Source: Acidimicrobiaceae bacterium (GTDB lineage: Bacteria > Actinomycetota > Acidimicrobiia > Acidimicrobiales > MedAcidi-G1). Taken from it: DNA of 14,754 bases. The position numbers were made by a program, and so were the translations under genes. Numbering within the stretch: position 1 is the first letter of the stretch; each line of letters begins with the position of its first letter. Of the stretch, positions 1 to 4,900 are shown one piece after another. Below the pieces are notes generated by a model. The model saw only the letters and a list, made by a program, of their open reading frames with translations, was not told where the DNA came from and made no database searches. The DNA lies in contig PBUO01000006.1 of the NCBI GenBank assembly GCA_002727895.1, positions 2,731 to 17,484 of the forward strand. The letters are read 5' to 3'.

Positions 1-22
1 GTCCGCTGACGACGTGGCGGAC
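1..22. promoter_or_regulatory. Inverted repeat upstream of the MFS gene, possible operator
   Basis: A perfect 6-bp inverted repeat with a 10-nt spacer: GTCCGC at 1-6 and GCGGAC at 17-22. It ends 9 nt before the putative -10 hexamer at 32-37, so it would cover the -35 region of the transporter promoter. Drug-efflux MFS genes are often controlled by TetR or MarR repressors that bind such palindromes, so an operator is plausible. It could instead be the end of a terminator hairpin from a gene left of the window, or chance in GC-rich DNA. No regulator gene is visible. Confidence 0.3.
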
Positions 23-31
23 CGTCCCTCC

Positions 32-37
32 TAGGGT
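32..37 (+). promoter_or_regulatory. Putative -10 element of the MFS gene (leaderless)
   Basis: TAGGGT matches the TAxxxT consensus for bacterial -10 elements and ends 8 nt before the ATG at 46. Transcription would then begin at or next to the start codon. There is no purine-rich Shine-Dalgarno between the hexamer and the ATG, which fits a leaderless mRNA. No good -35 match is visible. Confidence 0.4.
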
Positions 38-45
38 CGAACCCG

Positions 46-1527
46 ATGCCCGGAACCGGCCAGGACGACCAACCGTCCGCCGGCGACGCCGCGCCCGAGG
101 GCCTGCGGGCCCGCATCCGCGACCGCCCCGACTATCAGCGCCTCCTCCTCGTCGCCCTGCTTTTCGGCACCGCCTCCGGCAGCTACCCGGTCACCGTCCT
201 GTCGGCGTCGCTGCCCCGCATCGCCGACGACCTCGGGACCACCGACGACGTCATCAGCTGGGTGATCGCCGCCCCCCTCCTGGCCTTCGCCGTGGTAACG
301 CCGATCATCGGCAAGGTCGGCGACCTCTACGGCCACCGACGCACCTACCTGGTCAGCCTGTCGTTGGGCTCCGTGATGGCCTTCGCCACCGCCCTGGCGT
401 GGGACACCACGTCACTCATCGTGCTGCGCACCCTCGCCCAGGCCGCCAAGGCCGCCTCGGGGCCGTCGGCCATGGCCATGATCCTGTCGTCTTACCCCCG
501 CTCCGAACGCACGAGGGCCCTGGGCATCTGGGCCGCGGTGGTCGCCCTGTCGCCGGCCGTCGGCGTGGTGACCGGCGGTCCGCTCATCGAGTGGATGGGC
601 TGGCGGACCCTGTTCGTGGTCCACGGCGCCGCCGTGCTGTGCGCCATGACCGCGGCCGTCCTCGTCGCCCCGGAGACCTCCCGTCGGCCCGGCGTCCGGT
701 TCGACGTCCCCGGTGCGGTCACCCTCGGCGTCGGAGTGGGCGGCCTCCTGCTGGCCGTGAACCGGGGTATCAGCTGGGGCTTCGACCACCCAGTGGTACT
801 GGTCGGCGCCGTGCTGGCCCCGGTCGGCCTCGGCTTGTTCCTCCGGGTCGAGCACCGGTCAGCCGCTCCCCTCCTGTCGCCCAGGCTTCTGCGGGAACCC
901 GCCTTCGTGCGTCCCATCACCGCCCAGGCCGTCCTCCAGGTGGGCTACATGGGGGCGCTGGTGATGGCCCCGTTCCTCCTGGAGCGCCGCTGGGGGTTCC
1001 AGCCCACGGTGATCGGCCTGCTCATGCTGCCCCGACCTCTGTCGTTCGCCTTCTGCGCCCGGCTCGGCGGCTGGCACGACCCCCGGCACGGTGCCCGGCG
1101 GGTGGCCGTCACCGGGATGCTGGTGTTCGCCGCATCCATGGTGCTGGCCGGGATCGGCGCCCAGCAACGGTGGCTGCCGGTGTTCCTGTGTGGGGCGATG
1201 CTGGCCGGGGCGGGCAGCGGCTACATCCGCCCCACGGTCGCCAACGCGGCGACCACGGCAGCCGGCGACGACGACCTGGGCATTGCCGGCGGCTCGATGA
1301 ACATGCTCCAGCAGATCGGGGCGGCCATCGGCATCACCGTGCTGACCGCGCTGATGGCCGACTCGGTGGACGGCACCCGCTTCCTGCTGCTGCACCTGGT
1401 GGCGGCGGTCGCCGGCCTGGTCGCCGCGTGCCTGGCCACCGGCATCCGCGACGCCCCCGACGGGGACGACCCGCCGGACGATGGGCGGGAACCGCCCACC
1501 CCGTCACCAGCCCCCAGCCAGGTCTGA
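46..1527 (+). CDS. MFS transporter, DHA2 (EmrB/QacA-like) drug efflux family
   Basis: Probable proton-driven exporter of small hydrophobic compounds in the cytoplasmic membrane; the substrate cannot be read from sequence. The 493-residue protein has a hydrophilic N-terminus (about 1-30), then many hydrophobic segments. Motif A of the major facilitator superfamily is clear at 89-99 (GKVGDLYGHRR). A motif C-like stretch rich in Gly and Pro lies at about 169-187 (SPAVGVVTGGP followed by WMGWR), the usual signature of drug:H+ antiporters. The second half also contains a Gly-rich GAGSGYIRPT segment. The C-terminal ~25 residues are acidic and Pro-rich, presumably a cytoplasmic tail. Length and the WxxxF pattern after motif C fit the 14-helix DHA2 group, but I did not count helices rigorously. 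The ATG at 46 is favoured because a -10-like hexamer lies 8 nt upstream. The gene is convergent with the dehydrogenase gene. Confidence 0.9.
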   Translation: MPGTGQDDQPSAGDAAPEGLRARIRDRPDYQRLLLVALLFGTASGSYPVTVLSASLPRIADDLGTTDDVISWVIAAPLLAFAVVTPIIGKVGDLYGHRRTYLVSLSLGSVMAFATALAWDTTSLIVLRTLAQAAKAASGPSAMAMILSSYPRSERTRALGIWAAVVALSPAVGVVTGGPLIEWMGWRTLFVVHGAAVLCAMTAAVLVAPETSRRPGVRFDVPGAVTLGVGVGGLLLAVNRGISWGFDHPVVLVGAVLAPVGLGLFLRVEHRSAAPLLSPRLLREPAFVRPITAQAVLQVGYMGALVMAPFLLERRWGFQPTVIGLLMLPRPLSFAFCARLGGWHDPRHGARRVAVTGMLVFAASMVLAGIGAQQRWLPVFLCGAMLAGAGSGYIRPTVANAATTAAGDDDLGIAGGSMNMLQQIGAAIGITVLTALMADSVDGTRFLLLHLVAAVAGLVAACLATGIRDAPDGDDPPDDGREPPTPSPAPSQV

Positions 1528-1555
1528 CCCGACGGACCCCGGCTCCTCCGACGTG

Positions 1556-1589
1556 CTCCGGCCAGAGGCCGGGCCACCCGGTTCCGGAG
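1556..1589. terminator. Hairpin-forming segment between convergent genes
   Basis: The 69-nt gap between the transporter stop and the dehydrogenase stop contains CCGGCC (1558-1563), a 3-nt loop, and GGCCGG (1567-1572), a perfect 6-bp stem. An alternative pairing is CTCCGG (1556-1561) with CCGGAG (1584-1589). Its position between convergent genes suits a bidirectional terminator. No T-tract follows on either strand, so an intrinsic terminator of the classical kind is not shown. Confidence 0.35.
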
Positions 1590-1596
1590 GACCGAT

Positions 1597-2454
1597 TCAG
1601 GAGTAGTCGTAGAAGCCCCGTCCGGTCTTTCGACCCAGTTGGCCGGCGGCCACCATGCGCTTGAGCAGCGGTGGCGGCAGGTAGAAGTCGTCGCCGTACT
1701 CCTCGAACAGCGTCTCGGCCACCAGCATCATGGTGTCGAGGCCGATCATGTCGCTCAGCTCGAGGGGCCCCATCGGGTGGGCGGCGCCCAGTTTCATGCC
1801 GTTGTCGATGTCCTCGGCCGAGGCGTGGCCGTCGGCGTACATCCGCATGGCGGCGTTCAGGTAGGGAACAAGCAGCATGTTCACCACGAAGCCGGCCCGG
1901 TCCTTGGCAGCCACGACGACCTTGCCGAGCACGTCGGTGGCGAAGGCGGTGACCTCGGCGGTGACCGCCCCGTCGGTCCGCACCGACGGGATCACCTCGA
2001 CCAGCTTCATGACGGGTGCTGGGTTGAAGAAGTGCAGGCCCAGGACCTTCTCGGGGCGACCCGTGGTCATGGCAATGTCGATGATGGGGATGGACGACGT
2101 GTTGGTGGCCAGCACGGCGTCCGGAGAGGCGACCACCTCGTCGAGGACCCGGAAGACCTCGGCCTTCAGGTCGAACGATTCGACGACCGCCTCGACCACC
2201 AGGTCGCAGTCGGACAGGTCACCGAACTCGGTGGTAAACGACAGGTTGCCGAGCGCCGCGGCGTGGGCCGAATCGTCGAGCTTGCCGCGCTCGAGCGCCC
2301 GGTCCAGCGACTTCTGGATGCCGGCCCGGCTGCGCTCGGCGGCCTCCGGGCTGACCTCGCGGACGACCGTTGGCAGGCCGGCCTTGGCCGTCAACTCGGC
2401 CACGCCTCCCCCCATCTGGCCGCCGCCGACGACTCCAACTCGGGTGATGCTCAT
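1597..2454 (-). CDS. 3-hydroxybutyryl-CoA dehydrogenase (3-hydroxyacyl-CoA dehydrogenase family)
   Basis: Catalyses NAD(P)-dependent interconversion of 3-hydroxybutyryl-CoA and acetoacetyl-CoA, used in beta-oxidation, butanoate or polyhydroxybutyrate metabolism; cytosolic. The 285-residue length is normal for the single-domain-pair bacterial enzymes. The N-terminal Rossmann fold starts with VGVVGGGQMGGG (residues 6-17; GxGxxG). The catalytic set is visible: Ser120 in ATNTSS, His141 in GLHFFNPAP, Glu153 in LVEVI and Asn192 in FVVNML, with spacing like the animal enzyme. The C-terminal dimerisation domain ends with GRKTGRGFYDYS, the usual family ending. The ATG at 2454 is supported by AGGAGG 8 nt upstream. 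It lies 35 nt downstream of the cyclophilin gene on the same strand and is probably co-transcribed with it, although their functions are unrelated. The cofactor (NAD versus NADP) and direction are not decided by sequence. Confidence 0.93.
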   Translation of the reverse strand: MSITRVGVVGGGQMGGGVAELTAKAGLPTVVREVSPEAAERSRAGIQKSLDRALERGKLDDSAHAAALGNLSFTTEFGDLSDCDLVVEAVVESFDLKAEVFRVLDEVVASPDAVLATNTSSIPIIDIAMTTGRPEKVLGLHFFNPAPVMKLVEVIPSVRTDGAVTAEVTAFATDVLGKVVVAAKDRAGFVVNMLLVPYLNAAMRMYADGHASAEDIDNGMKLGAAHPMGPLELSDMIGLDTMMLVAETLFEEYGDDFYLPPPLLKRMVAAGQLGRKTGRGFYDYS

Positions 2455-2462
2455 GTCAGGCG

Positions 2463-2468
2463 CCTCCT
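2463..2468 (-). promoter_or_regulatory. Shine-Dalgarno of the dehydrogenase gene
   Basis: On the minus strand this reads AGGAGG, 8 nt before the ATG at 2454. It fixes the start and shows conventional translation initiation for an internal gene of the probable two-gene transcript, unlike the apparently leaderless plus-strand genes nearby. Confidence 0.7.
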
Positions 2469-2489
2469 AGTCCCTCGGTTCCTGAGCTC

Positions 2490-3053
2490 TCATTCCGACT
2501 CGGTCACGGTGACCGACTCGATGACGACGTCGTCGACCGGACGGTCGCCGGGGCCGGTGCGGACCTCCTGGATGGCCGTGGCCACCTCGACGCCCTTGAT
2601 CACCTTGCCGAACAGCGCGTACGCGGGTGGCAGGCCGACCCCGCTCGGACCGGTGATGACGAAGAACTGGCTGCCGTTGGTGTCCGGGCCGGCGTTGGCC
2701 ATGGCCAGCGAGCCAACCTCGTAGCGGCCGGGCTTCGGGAGTTCGTCGGCAAAGCGGTAGCCGGGGCCGCCACGGCCCGAGCCCTCCGGGCAGCCTCCCT
2801 GGATGACGAAGCCGTTGATGACCCGGTGGAAGACCAGCCCGTCGTAGTAGTGCCAACGGGCCAGGTAGACGAAGTTGTTGACCGTCTGCGGGGCGGCGAC
2901 CGAGTCCAGATGGATGGTCATCGAGCCCATCGACGTGACCATCTCGGCGGTGTAGGTCTTCGCCGGGTCGATAACCATGGGCGGGGCCGACGGGAACGAC
3001 GTGCGCCGTTCGCTGGAACCGTCGGCGGCGGGGATCAGGTCGGAATCGCTCAT
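2490..3053 (-). CDS. Cyclophilin-type peptidyl-prolyl cis-trans isomerase
   Basis: Catalyses cis-trans isomerisation of Xaa-Pro bonds and assists protein folding. The 187-residue protein has a ~30-residue polar N-terminal extension and no signal peptide or lipobox, so it is probably cytosolic. The cyclophilin core runs from about residue 35 to the end. Active-site residues align by spacing with human cyclophilin A: Arg77 (in VFHRVINGF), Phe82, Val83 at the usual Met position, and Gln85, followed by the conserved NGSQFF at 126-131 and LFGKV at 148-151. The GGCPEGSGRGGPGY loop at 86-99 is typical of bacterial forms. The ATG at 3053 has GAGGAGG 10 nt upstream. It leads a probable transcript with the 3-hydroxybutyryl-CoA dehydrogenase gene. 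The divergent neighbour is the small zinc-ribbon gene. Confidence 0.93.
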   Translation of the reverse strand: MSDSDLIPAADGSSERRTSFPSAPPMVIDPAKTYTAEMVTSMGSMTIHLDSVAAPQTVNNFVYLARWHYYDGLVFHRVINGFVIQGGCPEGSGRGGPGYRFADELPKPGRYEVGSLAMANAGPDTNGSQFFVITGPSGVGLPPAYALFGKVIKGVEVATAIQEVRTGPGDRPVDDVVIESVTVTESE

Positions 3054-3063
3054 GGGTTCGAGG

Positions 3064-3070
3064 CCTCCTC
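3064..3070 (-). promoter_or_regulatory. Shine-Dalgarno of the cyclophilin gene
   Basis: On the minus strand this reads GAGGAGG, ending 10 nt before the ATG at 3053. The spacing is slightly long but the match to the anti-Shine-Dalgarno is strong, so the transcript must have a leader. A TAGCCT hexamer on the minus strand at 3123-3128, about 69 nt before the ATG, is a possible -10 for it. Confidence 0.6.
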
Positions 3071-3105
3071 GGCCGAATGTGCGGGCGGTGGCGTCCGGAC
3101 GGGGA

Positions 3106-3155
3106 TCCGGGCGACCCGGAGCAGGCTACGGGCAGTCCCGGCGCCCCGCGCCGGG
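3106..3155. promoter_or_regulatory. Two perfect hairpins in the divergent promoter region
   Basis: TCCGGG (3106-3111) pairs with CCCGGA (3115-3120) around a 3-nt loop. CCCGGCGC (3137-3144) pairs with GCGCCGGG (3148-3155), an 8-bp perfect stem with a 3-nt loop. Both lie in the 143-nt gap between the divergently read cyclophilin and zinc-ribbon genes. The second overlaps where a -35 for the minus-strand TAGCCT would sit. They could be operators or structured leader elements. High local GC makes chance palindromes likely, so the role is unproven. Confidence 0.3.
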
Positions 3156-3183
3156 GGTCACCCAGCGACGCGCGGGCCTTCAC

Positions 3184-3189
3184 TACGGT
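3184..3189 (+). promoter_or_regulatory. Putative -10 element of the zinc-ribbon gene (leaderless)
   Basis: TACGGT fits TAxxxT and ends 7 nt before the ATG at 3197. There is no Shine-Dalgarno. The arrangement matches the other plus-strand genes here and is the main reason to choose 3197 as the start instead of the upstream in-frame ATG at 3077. Confidence 0.45.
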
Positions 3190-3196
3190 GCCGCGC

Positions 3197-3448
3197 ATGG
3201 CACCCCGGTCGACGCCGCGGACAAAGGATCCCCGGATCCTCGACCCGTCGCTCGACCATCCGCTGCGCAACGGCCCGCTTCGACGCGGTTCGGCGTTCCG
3301 ACGGGGCACCCCCAGCGAGCCACCGACCTGGGTGGGTCTGGTGTGCCCGTCGTGCGAGGTGGCGTGGCGGGGCGACCCCGACGAGCCCTGCTGGTCGTGT
3401 GGTTCCGTCGGCCGGCGCCCCGCCGGCACCACCGTCGTCGGCGACTGA
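3197..3448 (+). CDS. Small zinc-ribbon protein, function unknown
   Basis: An 83-residue basic protein. Residues 1-40 are rich in Arg and Pro and probably disordered. Residues 43-73 form a compact zinc ribbon with Cys50, Cys53, Cys65 and Cys68 (C-x2-C-x11-C-x2-C) and an aromatic and Gly signature (AWRGD, CWSCGS). Such treble-clef or ribbon modules bind one zinc and often contact RNA, DNA or a protein partner; which applies here is not shown. I do not recognise a named family. The frame stays open upstream to an ATG at 3077, but that extension has low-complexity sequence and crosses the hairpins of the divergent promoter region. The start at 3197 with its TACGGT element is preferred. The Cys motif in this frame, flanked by genes on both sides that do not overlap it, argues for a real gene. 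Confidence 0.65.
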   Translation: MAPRSTPRTKDPRILDPSLDHPLRNGPLRRGSAFRRGTPSEPPTWVGLVCPSCEVAWRGDPDEPCWSCGSVGRRPAGTTVVGD

Positions 3449-3473
3449 CTCCGGGGAGATCCGGCCCCTCCCT

Positions 3474-3486
3474 GGCCACCCTGGCC
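3474..3486. terminator. Short hairpin between convergent zinc-ribbon and GNAT genes
   Basis: GGCCA (3474-3478), a 3-nt loop, and TGGCC (3482-3486) form a short perfect stem within the 42-nt gap between two convergent stops. No T-tract follows. It is in the right place for a terminator but only 5 bp long, so the call is weak. Confidence 0.2.
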
Positions 3487-3490
3487 CCCC

Positions 3491-4036
3491 TCAGGTATCC
3501 AGTCGGCGGGCGAACATCATCACCGTCTTGATGCCGGTCTGGTCGGCAGTCTCGACGGGCCCCTCGCTGGAGAACTCACCGAGGGAATCGAAGCCCATGG
3601 CCTCATGGAAGGCCAGTGACTTCTCATTTCGGGGCCGAGTGTTGACCTCGGCGCACAGGTGGGTGTGGCCTCCACCTTCCGGGCCGGAGCCGACCGGCTC
3701 CGCCGTGGCCAGGAAGGCCTCGTAGAAGGCACGGCCCACGCCCGAGCGGTGGGCGGCCGGGTCGACCACCACCCGGTCCACGTACAGGAACCGGTCGAAC
3801 CGCTGGCAGAACCACCCGTAGTTGTGGCTGGCGTATGGCGTGGACGGGCCGTCAAGGCCGACCAGCAGGGCAGACGGACCCGGGATCCCCGGCACCTCAG
3901 CCACCAGGCAGCAGTGGGCGACGTCGAGGAACCAGGACATCTCGTTGGCCGTCAGGTGGTTGACGGCCGGCACCGCTGCGTTGTTCAACTCGAGCATCCG
4001 GTCGAGGTCGGCGTTCGAGGCCGGACGGATCTCCAC
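3491..4036 (-). CDS. GNAT family N-acetyltransferase
   Basis: Predicted to transfer an acetyl group from acetyl-CoA to an amine; the acceptor (small molecule or protein) is unknown. The 181-residue protein opens with MEIRPASNADLDRMLELNN, the usual N-terminal strand and helix of the GNAT fold. Motif A, the acetyl-CoA pyrophosphate loop, is at about 86-103: VDRVVVDPAAHRSGVGRA, with HRSGVGRA in place of the canonical Q/RxxGxG/A. Motif B-like sequence NTRPRNEKSLAFHEAMGF lies at 132-149. The overall pattern resembles the COG3818-type predicted acetyltransferases. The start codon is GTG at 4036, chosen because the predicted first strand begins there; no clear ribosome binding site is visible. It is divergent from the ABC ATPase gene and convergent with the zinc-ribbon gene. 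Confidence 0.88.
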   Translation of the reverse strand: MEIRPASNADLDRMLELNNAAVPAVNHLTANEMSWFLDVAHCCLVAEVPGIPGPSALLVGLDGPSTPYASHNYGWFCQRFDRFLYVDRVVVDPAAHRSGVGRAFYEAFLATAEPVGSGPEGGGHTHLCAEVNTRPRNEKSLAFHEAMGFDSLGEFSSEGPVETADQTGIKTVMMFARRLDT

Positions 4037-4108
4037 GGACCTGAGTCCACCACGGATCCCTCACGCGAGCCTCACCCACCCGCTGGTGTCATCCGGTGAT
4101 GCACTTCC

Positions 4109-4114
4109 TATCGT
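4109..4114 (+). promoter_or_regulatory. Putative -10 element of the ABC exporter operon (leaderless)
   Basis: TATCGT, the best TAxxxT match in the window, ends 8 nt before the ATG at 4123. No Shine-Dalgarno lies between. If correct, the transcript starts at or near 4123 and the in-frame GTG at 4096 cannot be the start. Confidence 0.45.
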
Positions 4115-4122
4115 CACCCCCC

Positions 4123-4896
4123 ATGGACGCTCCCAAGGCCACGACTCCTCCTCTCCCAGACGCCACGACGAGCACCGCTGCCGCCTGGATATCCGGCGGC
4201 ACCAAGGTCTACGGCACCGGCGACACCGAAGTACGGGCGTTGGACGGCGTGGACGTCGAGTTCGAGAAGGGCCGGTTTACGGCCATCATGGGCCCGTCGG
4301 GTTCCGGCAAGTCGACCCTCATGCACTGCTCGGCCGGACTCGACGACCTGACCTCGGGCACCGTGCACATCGGTGACGTTGAGTTGGGCAGCCTCTCGGA
4401 GCGGGAGTTGACCCTCCTGCGTCGCGACAAGATTGGCTTCGTCTTTCAGGCCTTCAACCTCCTGCCCACCTTGACCGCCGAGGAGAACCTGACCCTTCCC
4501 ATGGACCTGGCCGGCCGGAAGCCGGACACCGCGTGGCTAGTCGACGTCATCGAGACGGTCGGACTCCAGGACCGGCTGAAGCACCGCCCCGACGAACTGT
4601 CGGGCGGCCAGCAGCAGCGGGTGGCGGTTGCCCGGGCCCTGGTCAGCCGACCGGACATCGTGTTCGCCGACGAGCCCACCGGGAACCTCGACTCGGTCAC
4701 CGGCGGCGAGGTCCTCGACTTCCTCCGCGGCGCCGTCGACGACCTCGGCCAGACCCTGGTGGTGGTCACCCACGACGCCGGGGCAGCCGCCCGGGCCGAC
4801 CGGGTGCTGTTCCTGGCGGACGGCCGGATCGTGGACGAGATGACCGAGCCTGACCCCGACCGGATCCTGGACCGCATCAAGGCCATCGGCGGCTGA
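4123..4896 (+). CDS. ABC transporter ATP-binding protein (MacB/LolD-like)
   Basis: Nucleotide-binding subunit that powers the FtsX-type permease encoded immediately downstream. Counted from the ATG at 4123 the protein has 257 residues. All ABC motifs are intact: Walker A GPSGSGKST at 57-65, Q-loop Gln109 in FVFQAFNLLPTLTAEEN, signature LSGGQQQR at 159-166, Walker B IVFADE at 179-184 with catalytic Glu184, D-loop region NLDS, and H-loop His217 in VVVTHD. The GFVFQAFNLLPTLT pattern is characteristic of the LolD/MacB/FtsE group, which works with FtsX-like permeases in export, lipoprotein handling or mechanotransmission and not in uptake. A longer version from GTG at 4096 adds nine residues; the TATCGT element 8 nt before 4123 favours the shorter form. 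Its stop is 4 nt before the permease start, so the two genes are almost certainly one operon. Confidence 0.93.
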   Translation: MDAPKATTPPLPDATTSTAAAWISGGTKVYGTGDTEVRALDGVDVEFEKGRFTAIMGPSGSGKSTLMHCSAGLDDLTSGTVHIGDVELGSLSERELTLLRRDKIGFVFQAFNLLPTLTAEENLTLPMDLAGRKPDTAWLVDVIETVGLQDRLKHRPDELSGGQQQRVAVARALVSRPDIVFADEPTGNLDSVTGGEVLDFLRGAVDDLGQTLVVVTHDAGAAARADRVLFLADGRIVDEMTEPDPDRILDRIKAIGG

Positions 4897-4900
4897 CCCG

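Noticed and set aside
399..1664. Plus-strand 421-residue open frame overlapping the MFS gene
   Set aside because: Arg/Pro/Gly-rich translation without any domain, caused by high GC in an alternate frame of a clear transporter gene.
1639..2724. 361-residue plus-strand frame opposite the dehydrogenase and cyclophilin genes
   Set aside because: Antisense to two genes with intact catalytic motifs; the translation is His/Gly/Asp-rich and lacks any recognisable fold.
3077..3196. Longer N-terminus for the zinc-ribbon protein from ATG 3077
   Set aside because: The added 40 residues are low complexity, cross two hairpins of the divergent promoter region, and ignore the -10-like element just before 3197.
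2467..3432. 321-residue minus-strand frame across the cyclophilin gene and the zinc-ribbon gene
   Set aside because: Runs out of frame through the cyclophilin gene and antisense to the Cys motif; low-complexity Arg/Pro/Gly content.
4096..4122. GTG at 4096 as the start of the ABC ATPase
   Set aside because: The TATCGT hexamer at 4109-4114 would lie inside the coding region; ATG 4123 fits the spacing seen at other genes. Not excluded, only less likely.
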